This document shows positions 1 to 7,011 of a stretch of DNA of 10,391 bases, in pieces; positions within the stretch are counted from its first letter, which is position 1; every line of letters begins with the position of its first letter. The notes under the pieces are model-generated. The model did not search any database. It saw nothing but the letters and a program-made list of their open reading frames with translations, and was not told the DNA's origin. A program made the position numbers and the translations under genes. This DNA is from Armatimonadota bacterium (GTDB lineage: Bacteria; Armatimonadota; Fimbriimonadia; Fimbriimonadales; ATM1). The stretch lies in the NCBI GenBank assembly GCA_003695835.1, contig RFHN01000268.1, positions 1 through 10,391 of the forward strand, in the 5' to 3' direction.

Positions 1-629
1 CCGAAAATCGTCGAGTACCAGTGCGGCTCCAGCGACATCACCCAGTCCGTCACGGCGATTGTCGTCGCCAGGACGAAGAACACCGCGCCCGGACCCGCCC
101 AGTTCACTCGCGCTCTTGCCAGCATGGGATCGCCGGTCTCGTCCTGCTTACGGGACAGCGACCGCAGAACCAGGAAAAACAGCAGCCAAATGGCGAACAC
201 GATGAAGACGCGAGCGAGAGTAAAGCCCGGCGTCATCACAAACTGCTTCGCCTGCAAGGCGGGATCAGCCGCCACTTTCTCCGGGTCCGCCCACGGGTAC
301 ACGTACTTGTAGCCGACCAAGAACATCGGCAGGGCGATGACGAGCAGGTAGGGCAGTAAGCTCGCGCCAGCCTCCCAGAAACGAACCAGGGCGTGACCCC
401 ACCGTCCCTTCGTAACGTTCTGCAGCAGGTACAGCGCCAGACAACCTAGCGTAAGGACTGCACACAGCACGAAACCGAAGAGGTAGCTCTGCCAGCCTGT
501 CTTGGGATCGCTGCTGAACTGAACGAACCAGCCGCCCAACCCCGCAATCGCGAGTACGGCGCCGATGGCCGTCACCGTCTTGAGACCCGGCAGAACTTCC
601 TTCCCTACCATCGGCTTAGTGTCCGCCAC
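1..629 (-). CDS. actF: ACIII subunit ActF, NrfD-like membrane protein (partial, C-terminus outside window)
   Basis: Integral membrane subunit of alternative complex III, the quinol:cytochrome c oxidoreductase. About 209 N-terminal codons are present and the frame is still open at the left edge. Visible hydrophobic segments lie near residues 18-38, 48-70, 88-106, 138-156 and 180-196. Family-like features are the RWG segment after the second helix (residues 76-78), a YPWAD loop (111-115), and the stretch at 194-209 beginning TDWVMSLEPHW, which I recognise as typical of ActF. I prefer the GTG at 627-629: it has AGGAGG six bases upstream, and translation from it overlaps the end of actE by 14 nt. 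The ATG at 609-611, four nt after the actE stop, is the alternative but lacks a comparable ribosome site. In known ACIII structures ActF mirrors ActC but is not the main quinol-oxidising subunit; a role in proton translocation has been proposed. The family assignment is secure; the exact start is inferred. Confidence 0.93.
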   Translation of the reverse strand, partial: MADTKPMVGKEVLPGLKTVTAIGAVLAIAGLGGWFVQFSSDPKTGWQSYLFGFVLCAVLTLGCLALYLLQNVTKGRWGHALVRFWEAGASLLPYLLVIALPMFLVGYKYVYPWADPEKVAADPALQAKQFVMTPGFTLARVFIVFAIWLLFFLVLRSLSRKQDETGDPMLARARVNWAGPGAVFFVLATTIAVTDWVMSLEPHWYSTIF

Positions 630-1275
630 CTTGTGCCTCCTGGTTCGTATCCGATTGGTTCAATTGCGCCATGTCCTCCGGTGTCAGTTCGTTGACGCCT
701 GTGTATTGGCTCTTCTGCAAGGCGTAGATGTAGGCGACGATTGCCCACCGATCCTCCGGCTTCATGTTCTTGCCCAGGACGGGGTGCACCATGTCGCCCT
801 TCCCGACGACCTTTGCGTCTTCCGGCAAGAACGGCCTTCCCGTCAGTTCTTCCGTGCCGACGATCAGCGTCCGGTAGAAGTAACCGGGCGGCATTTCGCG
901 CAGCTCCGGAATGTGGAACGACCGGGGCTGCTTGTAACCACGGGCGACGACCATGCCGTCTCCGTAGCCGGCCTTGCCGTGGCACGGTAGACAGAAAACG
1001 TCGTATCGCTCCCTCCCGCGCTCGAGCATCGCCTTGGTCACAGGAGAGGGGAAACGCGTCGCCAACTCGCCGTTCTCCAGCCCTTCTGTGAACAACTTGT
1101 CCGGGTTGTAGTCATCCCGCGCGACCGTCCCTTCCACCGGCATGCGGGCCGCGGAGCCGTCTGCGAAGAAGTCGCTCTTGGACAATGTGTTCAGGCGAGG
1201 CTGTTCATACATATCCTGATGGCATCCTGCCATTACGAACGCGCTCGCAAGCAAGGCCCACCCAAAGCGCTTCAT
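616..1275 (-). CDS. actE: ACIII subunit ActE, monoheme cytochrome c lipoprotein
   Basis: A 219-residue monoheme c-type cytochrome subunit of alternative complex III, expected outside the cytoplasmic membrane, where it helps pass electrons from ActA/ActB to the terminal oxidase. The N-terminus is a lipoprotein signal: MKR, a hydrophobic stretch, then a VMAGC lipobox with Cys18 as the likely lipidated residue. One heme-binding motif, C95-L-P-C98-H99, is followed by a glycine-rich turn (GYGDGM). Near the C-terminus a KNMKPEDRWAIVAYI segment is typical of these cytochromes, and its methionine is a candidate distal heme ligand. The ATG start overlaps the actD stop as ATGA and has a full AGGAGGTGA ribosome site upstream, so the longer in-frame reading upstream is rejected. 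The single heme here plus five in ActA gives the six hemes known for ACIII. The C-terminal tail is Gln/Gly-rich and probably disordered. Confidence 0.95.
   Translation of the reverse strand: MKRFGWALLASAFVMAGCHQDMYEQPRLNTLSKSDFFADGSAARMPVEGTVARDDYNPDKLFTEGLENGELATRFPSPVTKAMLERGRERYDVFCLPCHGKAGYGDGMVVARGYKQPRSFHIPELREMPPGYFYRTLIVGTEELTGRPFLPEDAKVVGKGDMVHPVLGKNMKPEDRWAIVAYIYALQKSQYTGVNELTPEDMAQLNQSDTNQEAQGGGH
630..641 (-). promoter_or_regulatory. Ribosome binding site favouring the GTG start of actF
   Basis: On the minus strand AGGAGG occupies 641-636, followed by six bases and then GTG at 629-627. This is near-ideal Shine-Dalgarno placement. The downstream ATG at 611-609 has no such site, so this element decides the start call for actF. 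It lies inside the last codons of actE, which suggests translational coupling. Confidence 0.7.
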
Positions 1276-1826
1276 GAAATCACCTCCTGTATCGAGACCG
1301 CTCCGGTCGAGGCAAGGAACTCCCGCGTCGCGTCCGCGTCGAACTTGTCGTCGTCCGCCATTACGTAGAGCGCGAACTGGTCGTCCGTGACCCTTTCGAT
1401 CCCGGGAGCATCGAAGACCTCGTGGTAGGGTCTCGGAAGTCCGTTCAGCGTCAGCATGGTGATCAATGCCGTCAGCGCTGCTGCCAGCACGCCGGACTCG
1501 AAGGTAATCGGGATGAACGCAGGCCAACTGATGTCCGGGCGACCGCCGACATTCAGCGGGTAGTCGATCGCCGACACGTAGACCTGAAGGAAGAACCCGC
1601 CGAGCGCCCCCAGAACGCCGCCGGCAAGCACGAACTTGGGAACGCGGTCGTCTCGCTGCTTGAGGACCTCGACCAAACCTTCAATGTGGTACGGGCTGAG
1701 CGCGTCCATCTTGCTGTAGCCCTCCTCCCGAGCCTTCTTCGCCGCCTCGAGCAGCGCCTCCGGCGAGTCGTAGTACGCGATGTGACCTCGCAGCTTGGGT
1801 TCGATGGTCGTCGGATGATGCGCCAT
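1272..1826 (-). CDS. actD: ACIII subunit ActD (DUF3341 membrane protein)
   Basis: A 184-residue subunit of the DUF3341 family, a structural membrane component of alternative complex III without cofactors. An N-terminal soluble part (about 1-62) contains the HIAYYDSPEALLEAA segment and SPYHIEGL typical of the family. Two transmembrane helices follow, near 64-84 and 104-128, joined by a loop with DYPLNVGGRP. A C-terminal soluble part has PYHEVFD and a DDDKFD-containing end. Length and layout match the family. The ATG directly follows the actC TAA stop with no gap, and an AAGGAGG lies 11 nt upstream inside actC. Its end overlaps actE by four bases (ATGA). The precise role of ActD is not well defined; it contacts the membrane subunits in known structures. 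The identification rests on sequence features and position between actC and actE. Confidence 0.95.
   Translation of the reverse strand: MAHHPTTIEPKLRGHIAYYDSPEALLEAAKKAREEGYSKMDALSPYHIEGLVEVLKQRDDRVPKFVLAGGVLGALGGFFLQVYVSAIDYPLNVGGRPDISWPAFIPITFESGVLAAALTALITMLTLNGLPRPYHEVFDAPGIERVTDDQFALYVMADDDKFDADATREFLASTGAVSIQEVIS
1280..1288 (-). promoter_or_regulatory. Extended Shine-Dalgarno sequence of actE
   Basis: AGGAGGTGA on the minus strand (1288-1280), four bases before the actE ATG, complements the full usual anti-Shine-Dalgarno tail of 16S rRNA. It sits within the end of actD and fixes the actE start at 1275. It is the strongest ribosome site in the window and suggests high synthesis of this cytochrome. 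Confidence 0.75.
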
Positions 1827-3233
1827 TTACGCTTCCGCCTCCTTGTGCGCCTTCTTGTGGTGCAGTTTCTCGTGCAACAGGTGCTTCATCTCGGCGATCG
1901 GGATCGTCGGCAACAAACGCACGAACGCAACCATGCCGAGCAGGAAGAATCCGATCGTGCCGATGTAGAGCAAGATGTCCCAAATGGTCGGCGTGTACAT
2001 GTCCCACGAGGACGGCATGAAGTCTGCGTGCAAGCTCGTGACGACGATGATGAATCGTTCAAGCCACATGCCGATATTCACGATCAGGCTCATGATAAAC
2101 AGCACGACGAGGTTCCGGCGCGCCTTGCGCCACCAGAGGATCTGCGGCGCGAGACCGTTGCAGAAAATCAACGCCCAGTAGAACATGTTGTAGGGACCCG
2201 TCATTCGGTTCTTCATCATGAAGGACTCGAAGACGTTGCCGCTATACCAAGCGTAAAAGATCTCCGTCAGGTATCCGTAGAAGACGATCAGGCCGGTGAC
2301 CAGCGTAATGCGCGCCATCCAGTCCAGGTGGTCAATCGTGATGAGATCCTTCAGCTTGTACCAAGCCCGGAGCGGGATGACGATGGTCAAAACCATCGCG
2401 AATCCGGAGTACACGGCGCCGGCAACGAAGTATGGCGGGAAGATCGTCGTGTGCCATCCCGGAAGAATCGAGATCGAGAAGTCGAACGAAACGATCGAGT
2501 GCACCGAAACGACGAGCGGAGTGGAAAGACCCGCGAGAAGCAGATACGCCGACTCGTAGCGGTACCAATGCGCCGCGGAACCGCGCCATCCAAGCGCCAA
2601 CACACCCATCGCCATCTGAACGATCTTCTTCTTCGCTCGATCGCGCAGACTCGCGAGGTCCGGGATCAGACCGACATACCAGAACACCAGCGAAACGGTG
2701 AAGTACGTCGAAACGGCAAAAACGTCCCAAACCAGCGGGCTGCGGAACTGCGGCCACATCCCCAGAGCGTTCGGGTATGGGAACAGCCAGTAGAAGACCC
2801 ACGGGCGACCGAGGTGCAGCAGCGGGAACATTCCCGCGCACATGACCGCGAAGAGCGTCATCGTCTCCGCCAAGCGGTTGATCGAGGTTCGCCACCGTTG
2901 GCGCATCAGCAAGAGGATTGCGGAGATGAGCGTTCCCGCGTGGCCGATACCGATCCACCAGACGAAGTTGATAATCGCAAATCCCCAAGCGACCGGAATA
3001 TTGAGTCCCCAAACTCCGACGCCGCGGTAGAACAACCACGCGATGGAAACGAGCAGCGCCGAAAGCCCCATCAGCGCAAACCCGAGCGCCACGAACCACT
3101 GCTTCGGCGAAGGCTGCTTGAGGACGATGTCCCCTATCTTCGCGGTCAGCGAAGCATTCGTATGCTCCGCGCCGATCAACTGCTCGTAACCAGTGTCCTT
3201 GACTTCCACTTCGCCAGCGGTCGGCGTTGTCAT
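1827..3233 (-). CDS. actC: ACIII subunit ActC, NrfD/PsrC-like quinol-oxidising membrane protein
   Basis: A 468-residue polytopic membrane protein of the NrfD/PsrC superfamily and the expected quinol-oxidising subunit of alternative complex III. About ten hydrophobic segments run from residue 47 to 438, as expected for ActC. Recognisable motifs are IGIGHAGTLISAILLL (95-108), FPLLHLGRPWVFYWLFPYP (136-154), HSIVSFDFSISILPGWH (245-261) and PPYFVAGAVYSG (266-277). His140 and Asp251 are candidates for the quinol and proton site by family analogy. The C-terminal tail (450-468) is rich in His, Lys and Glu and is probably cytoplasmic. The chosen ATG overlaps the actB stop as ATGA and has AAGGAGG seven bases upstream. 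A longer in-frame reading to 3419 would run into actB and is rejected. It is translationally linked to actB upstream and abuts actD downstream. Confidence 0.97.
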   Translation of the reverse strand: MTTPTAGEVEVKDTGYEQLIGAEHTNASLTAKIGDIVLKQPSPKQWFVALGFALMGLSALLVSIAWLFYRGVGVWGLNIPVAWGFAIINFVWWIGIGHAGTLISAILLLMRQRWRTSINRLAETMTLFAVMCAGMFPLLHLGRPWVFYWLFPYPNALGMWPQFRSPLVWDVFAVSTYFTVSLVFWYVGLIPDLASLRDRAKKKIVQMAMGVLALGWRGSAAHWYRYESAYLLLAGLSTPLVVSVHSIVSFDFSISILPGWHTTIFPPYFVAGAVYSGFAMVLTIVIPLRAWYKLKDLITIDHLDWMARITLVTGLIVFYGYLTEIFYAWYSGNVFESFMMKNRMTGPYNMFYWALIFCNGLAPQILWWRKARRNLVVLFIMSLIVNIGMWLERFIIVVTSLHADFMPSSWDMYTPTIWDILLYIGTIGFFLLGMVAFVRLLPTIPIAEMKHLLHEKLHHKKAHKEAEA

Positions 3234-6223
3234 GATCGCGCCTCCTTCAACGCGGGATTCGGATTGCGGAACCGGGCGAGGTAGCTGGTCCGCGGCCGAG
3301 TGTTCAATTCTTCCAGCAACGTGTAATGGTGCGGCAGCGACCGCTTCTTGAACACGGTCGTGTCGGGGTTGTTCAGGTCGCCGAACACGATGGCGCCCGT
3401 GGGACAGGCCGCCTGGCACGCGGTCTTGAATTCATCGGCTCGAATCTTTCTCCCTTCCTTCTTGGCCTGGCGCCGAGCCGCGCTGATTCGCTGCACGCAG
3501 TACGTGCACTTCTCCATCACGCCGCGCCCTCGCACCGTCACGTTCGGGTTCCTCAGCAACTTGGTGATCGGCGTGTCTTCGTCCGAAGTGCCCGGGATCA
3601 ACGAGTACTTGTAGAAGTTGAACCGCCGCACCTTGTAAGGACAGTTGTTCGAACAGTATCGCGTCCCGACGCACCGGTTGTAAACCATCATGTTGAGACC
3701 TTCGTGGTCGTGCGTCGTCGCAGCGACGGGACACACGACTTCGCAGGGCGCGTTCTCACACTGCATGCATGGGACGGGAACGTTGGACCATCGAGGATTG
3801 TCAAGGTCGTCGAAGTACCGGTCGATCCGAATCCACTGCATCTCCCGGCTGCGTAGCACCTGATCCTTGCCGACCGTCGCGATGTTGTTTTCGGCGACAC
3901 ACGCAGCGACGCACGCGTTGCAGCCCGTGCAGAGATTCGTGTCGATCACCATCGCCCACTTGTAGCCGTTGTACTCCCGCTCGGGGTACAGGCTCATCTC
4001 TTCGTGTCCGCCGTGACCGTGCTCTTCGCTCGGATGCCATTCGTCCACATCGTGATCGCGAACGATGCCGCGGCCTTCCATGGAGAAGTGGTGCTGGGTC
4101 AGGGCGACCTTCGTCATCTCGCCCGTCAGTTCGAGCGATGCCGGAGCGTGCCAGTTAGGCCCGGCGGGACGCACCTGGTTCGCGTCAAAGCCGATCTCCG
4201 TTCCGACGCGGCCCGCCCGCCGCCGTCCATACCCCAGGGTTACGGTAACAACGCCATCTGGATGCCCCGGAACGATCCAAACCGGCCCGCGAACCGTGCG
4301 GCTCCCTACCTTCAGCTCCGCAATCGGAGCATCCGCACCCACGACGACGGCGTTCAGGTCAATCTGAATCCCCTTCTCCTCCGCCGTTCGCGGGCTGACC
4401 ATCATGACGTTTTCCCAAACGTTCTGCAGATAGGGCTTCGGAAGCTCCTGGAGCCAAGCGTTGTTCGAGAAGCGGCCATCCCAAATCGTCGGATCCGGGC
4501 GCACCGAGACCTCGAGAGCCGCCGCCTCCGCGGAAACCGACGGAACGGCGCCAACCATAGACACGGAAACCGGTTCCCGCCCCGTGTTCGCCAAGACGCC
4601 CTTCGCCAGCGCATGCTTCCACGCATCTTCGAACTGGCCCGAACCATAGCCTGCTGCCTTCCATGTCTCTTCCACCAGCTCACGGTCGGACTTCGTCTCG
4701 CCGAGCATCATCGCCACGAAGCTCAGCAGGCTGTGCCCGTCATACAACGGCGCGATCAACGGTTGCTGAACGGCCGCCGTACCGTCGAAGGCGAGCGCAT
4801 CGCCCCAAGACTCCAACTCGTGAATCATCGGTATGTGGTAGCGGCAAGCGGCACTCGTCTCATCCTCCCAGTATCCGAGCCGCACCGCCAGACCCGCCCT
4901 CCGGATCGCTTCTGCGAAGTTCAGCTCTCCCGGAGCATCGAACGCCGGGTTGCCCCCGGCAATGACCAAAAGCTCCACCGAACCTGCCTCCAGATCCTTC
5001 TTGAGACTCTCTAGGTCGGACAGTCGGCTCGCCGAATCAACCACCGGCTCGATCCACTCGACCGTCTGTCCGTGGTTGCCCAGCCGATCGTTGATCGCGT
5101 TCACCAAGACGTGAACGTCAGGCGAGACCTGATCGCCCGCGACGACGAGGGAAGGACTCGACCGCAAGTCGGCCGCTACCGCTTCGACCCACTGCTGCCA
5201 CTTGCCGGAAGTCGCGCGACCCTCGAGCGCAGCCAACAGGTCCGAAGCGAACAGAGCGATCTCGGACGGCTTGAGCGCAATGCGGTGGTCCGCCATCCCA
5301 CCCGTCACGCTCATCGTGCTCTCGACCACGTACAGCCGGTTGATCGTATCGCCTTCGTGTTCGACCCGCCGCTTGTCGGCGAACGAACGAGCGTAGGCCA
5401 GGGTTCCAGGCCCAGAGAACAGAAAATCGGAATCCAAAGCCAGTACGACGTCCGCGCGGTCGAAGCGGTAGATCGGCTCCAAGCGCTTGCCGAAGGACCG
5501 CTCCGCACCCTCGAAAAGATTGTCGCGGTTCACGGCGCTCCACTGATGCCACCGCATCTTCGGATATCGCTTCTGCAACTGACCAATGAGGCGGCGCGTG
5601 GTTGGCGACGTGATCGGCGGCGTCAGAAGTCTCAAGCCAGCGCCTTGCGTTGCGACCTGATTCCGCAGCCTCGCCCTGAAGTCGGAATCGAACTCGTCGG
5701 GCGTCACGAACTTTCCGTCCCGCGTGATCGCTTGCGATCGATCGGGATCGTACAGCTCCAGAATCATCGCCTGGAGCATCGCTGTGGTTGTGCCGCCGCT
5801 TGCCGGATGATCGGGATTGCCTTCGATCTTCGTCGGCCGCCCTTCGTGGCTCTCCACGAGCACGCCTGTGGCGTAACCGTCAAGCGTCAGCGCTGTAGCA
5901 TAAAACTTCGGTTTGCCGGGCACCTCGTTTTCCGGCGCATGCACGTAGGGGACGATCTGCTTGATCGGACGAATGCGACACCCGACCAAGCCCGCCAGAG
6001 CAAGGGAGGCGCCCGCAAGCCGCAGGAATTGCCGGCGGTCGAACTCGCCCATCCACGGCGCTGTGTATCGAGGAAACTCTTGGTCGAGGAACGCCTTGAC
6101 GTCTTCGTCCGAAGCAACAGCCTCCAGGCTCCGCCAAGCCTCTCGATCTCCGTTACGAATCCGATCGCGAATCTCTTGGATCGAGATTCTCTTCTTTGCC
6201 GTGGGTTGATCCTTTGCGCTCAT
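3230..6223 (-). CDS. actB: ACIII subunit ActB, fused molybdopterin-like and iron-sulfur protein
   Basis: A 997-residue iron-sulfur subunit of alternative complex III that carries electrons from the ActC quinol site to the hemes. The N-terminus has about 60 polar residues and then a Tat-like signal, R63-R64-Q-F-L followed by a hydrophobic run ending LVGC (Cys82). This fits the known extended Tat domain of such proteins. Residues about 90 to 700 resemble the molybdopterin oxidoreductase fold; in ACIII this part is known to hold no molybdenum cofactor. A His/Glu-rich linker (about 727-740) leads to the ferredoxin-like part, with cysteine groups near 763-774 (CTGCNACVAAC), 820-833 (CMQCENAPCEVVCP), 848-860 (CVGTRYCSNNCP), 904-908 (CTYC) and 935-940 (CQAACP). 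The third group has Thr where a fourth cysteine would sit, consistent with three [4Fe-4S] and one [3Fe-4S] cluster. The start lies nine nt after actA, with AGAGGA upstream. It overlaps actC by ATGA. Confidence 0.97.
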   Translation of the reverse strand: MSAKDQPTAKKRISIQEIRDRIRNGDREAWRSLEAVASDEDVKAFLDQEFPRYTAPWMGEFDRRQFLRLAGASLALAGLVGCRIRPIKQIVPYVHAPENEVPGKPKFYATALTLDGYATGVLVESHEGRPTKIEGNPDHPASGGTTTAMLQAMILELYDPDRSQAITRDGKFVTPDEFDSDFRARLRNQVATQGAGLRLLTPPITSPTTRRLIGQLQKRYPKMRWHQWSAVNRDNLFEGAERSFGKRLEPIYRFDRADVVLALDSDFLFSGPGTLAYARSFADKRRVEHEGDTINRLYVVESTMSVTGGMADHRIALKPSEIALFASDLLAALEGRATSGKWQQWVEAVAADLRSSPSLVVAGDQVSPDVHVLVNAINDRLGNHGQTVEWIEPVVDSASRLSDLESLKKDLEAGSVELLVIAGGNPAFDAPGELNFAEAIRRAGLAVRLGYWEDETSAACRYHIPMIHELESWGDALAFDGTAAVQQPLIAPLYDGHSLLSFVAMMLGETKSDRELVEETWKAAGYGSGQFEDAWKHALAKGVLANTGREPVSVSMVGAVPSVSAEAAALEVSVRPDPTIWDGRFSNNAWLQELPKPYLQNVWENVMMVSPRTAEEKGIQIDLNAVVVGADAPIAELKVGSRTVRGPVWIVPGHPDGVVTVTLGYGRRRAGRVGTEIGFDANQVRPAGPNWHAPASLELTGEMTKVALTQHHFSMEGRGIVRDHDVDEWHPSEEHGHGGHEEMSLYPEREYNGYKWAMVIDTNLCTGCNACVAACVAENNIATVGKDQVLRSREMQWIRIDRYFDDLDNPRWSNVPVPCMQCENAPCEVVCPVAATTHDHEGLNMMVYNRCVGTRYCSNNCPYKVRRFNFYKYSLIPGTSDEDTPITKLLRNPNVTVRGRGVMEKCTYCVQRISAARRQAKKEGRKIRADEFKTACQAACPTGAIVFGDLNNPDTTVFKKRSLPHHYTLLEELNTRPRTSYLARFRNPNPALKEARS
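3241..3247 (-). promoter_or_regulatory. Shine-Dalgarno sequence of actC
   Basis: AAGGAGG (minus strand 3247-3241) lies seven bases before the actC ATG at 3233, inside the last codons of actB. It settles the actC start against the longer in-frame reading. Confidence 0.75.
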
Positions 6224-6232
6224 CCTCGTCCT

Positions 6233-6883
6233 CTAACGGTGACAGATCCAGCAGTCCTGGAGCTGCCCTTTCACAATGCCATGCTTTTCAGCCAATTCCT
6301 TGCCCAGTTGAGATTGGTTCTTCGGGGGAACATAGTTCGGATTGAAGACTTGGTCCGCGGGGCGCATGAACTCCTCCGGATTGCGGTGGCAATCGAGGCA
6401 GTAGAGCATCTCGAACGCGTGTGTCTTGAACGTCAGGTTCATCTCCGTGACGTCGCCGTGACAGGTGAAACACGAGATCCCGCGGTTGATGTGAATGCTA
6501 TGGTCGAAGTACACGAAGTCGGGAACCTTGTTCACCTTGTTCCACTGAAGAGGTTTGTTTTTCAGATAGGACTCTTGAACCGGAACGAGCAAAGGGCTGT
6601 TCGTCCAAATCTGGCTATGGCAAGTCATGCACACCTCGGTCGCCGGCACACCAGCGTACCGAGACTCCTCGACCGACGTATGGCAATATCGACAGTCAAT
6701 GCCCAGCTCTTTCGCGTGGTGTTTGTGGCTGAACGGCGCCGGCTGGTTAGGCGCAATGCCGGTGCGGTGCGTGTACGGCGTCATGTACATGCCCGCCAAA
6801 ATCAATACGGCAAGGAGCAAGCCCGCCACCAGGAAGGTCGCTCTCGCCAGAACGTTGCTCTTCGCGTTAAAGATTTGAGGCAT
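6233..6883 (-). CDS. actA: ACIII subunit ActA, membrane-anchored pentaheme cytochrome c
   Basis: A 216-residue pentaheme cytochrome c subunit of alternative complex III, exposed outside the cytoplasmic membrane. One transmembrane helix near residues 13-34 acts as an uncleaved anchor. Five CxxCH motifs are present: C64-R-Y-C-H68, C85-M-T-C-H89, C138-F-T-C-H142, C162-L-D-C-H166 and C211-W-I-C-H215. Further histidines (for example in FSHKHH at 51-56, FDHSIHINRG at 126-135 and KTHAFE at 153-158) are likely distal heme ligands, as in related multiheme cytochromes. The last heme motif is followed by a single Arg, so the protein ends at its heme. The ATG follows a 123-nt intergenic region, the longest gap in the array, with an AGGGA-type ribosome site about eight bases upstream. 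It is the first gene of the act group and may start its own transcript. The actB start is nine nt after its TAG stop. Confidence 0.97.
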   Translation of the reverse strand: MPQIFNAKSNVLARATFLVAGLLLAVLILAGMYMTPYTHRTGIAPNQPAPFSHKHHAKELGIDCRYCHTSVEESRYAGVPATEVCMTCHSQIWTNSPLLVPVQESYLKNKPLQWNKVNKVPDFVYFDHSIHINRGISCFTCHGDVTEMNLTFKTHAFEMLYCLDCHRNPEEFMRPADQVFNPNYVPPKNQSQLGKELAEKHGIVKGQLQDCWICHR

Positions 6884-6937
6884 CCGCGCGTCCCTGCATC
6901 CGATTGTTGATCTCGCCCGTCGCGTTGGCGCCTGCGT

Positions 6938-6968
6938 AGTCTAACCGTTTCCCTTTGCTCAATGCCAA
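6938..6968 (-). promoter_or_regulatory. Candidate sigma70-type promoter upstream of actA
   Basis: On the minus strand, TTGGCA (6968-6963) matches the -35 consensus at five of six bases. TAGACT (6943-6938) matches the -10 consensus at four of six. The spacer is 19 nt, longer than ideal. The implied transcription start near 6931 would leave a leader of about 48 nt before actA. The position in the only sizeable gap of the array supports it; the match itself is modest. Confidence 0.3.
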
Positions 6969-6995
6969 GCGCTTTCGGACGGACAACCGAGACTT

Positions 6996-7011
6996 TGTGA
7001 AATTTTTCACG
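6996..7011. promoter_or_regulatory. CRP/FNR-like palindromic operator candidate upstream of actA
   Basis: The plus strand reads TGTGA, six bases, then TCACG, matching nine of ten fixed positions of the CRP-type consensus TGTGA-N6-TCACA. The inner GTGAAA-TT-TTTCAC (6997-7010) is perfectly symmetric. It overlaps the DUF420 stop codon and lies about 114-127 nt before the actA start. Its centre is about 72 nt before the transcription start implied by the candidate promoter, a spacing used by class I activators of this family. A regulator is inferred; none is encoded in the window. The short symmetric AT-rich repeat could also be chance. Confidence 0.35.

Noticed and set aside
2332..3099. Minus-strand open frame of 255 codons inside actC in another frame
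   Set aside because: Out-of-frame overlap with the confidently assigned actC; composition is that of a shifted membrane-protein frame.
1422..3284. Plus-strand open frame of 620 codons opposite actC and actD
   Set aside because: It is antisense to two clearly identified genes, is very rich in Arg, His, Gln and Asp without domain-like pattern, and has no ribosome site. Long antisense frames are expected in GC-rich coding DNA with a biased third codon position.
4004..5014. Plus-strand open frame of 336 codons opposite the middle of actB
   Set aside because: Antisense shadow with low-complexity Arg/Pro-rich composition and no motif.
5731..5752. Repeated GATC/CGATCG words in actB
   Set aside because: Short local repetition explained by Asp, Arg and Ser codons in a well-conserved coding frame; no wider repeat structure.
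5072..6910. Plus-strand open frame of 612 codons opposite actB and actA
   Set aside because: Same reason: a shadow of the ActB and ActA coding frames with no recognisable motif of its own.
6997..7010. Rho-independent terminator for the ctaB-DUF420 genes
   Set aside because: The six-base stem GTGAAA/TTTCAC has only a two-base centre, is AT-rich and has no following U run in the minus-strand transcript. It fits an operator better than a terminator.
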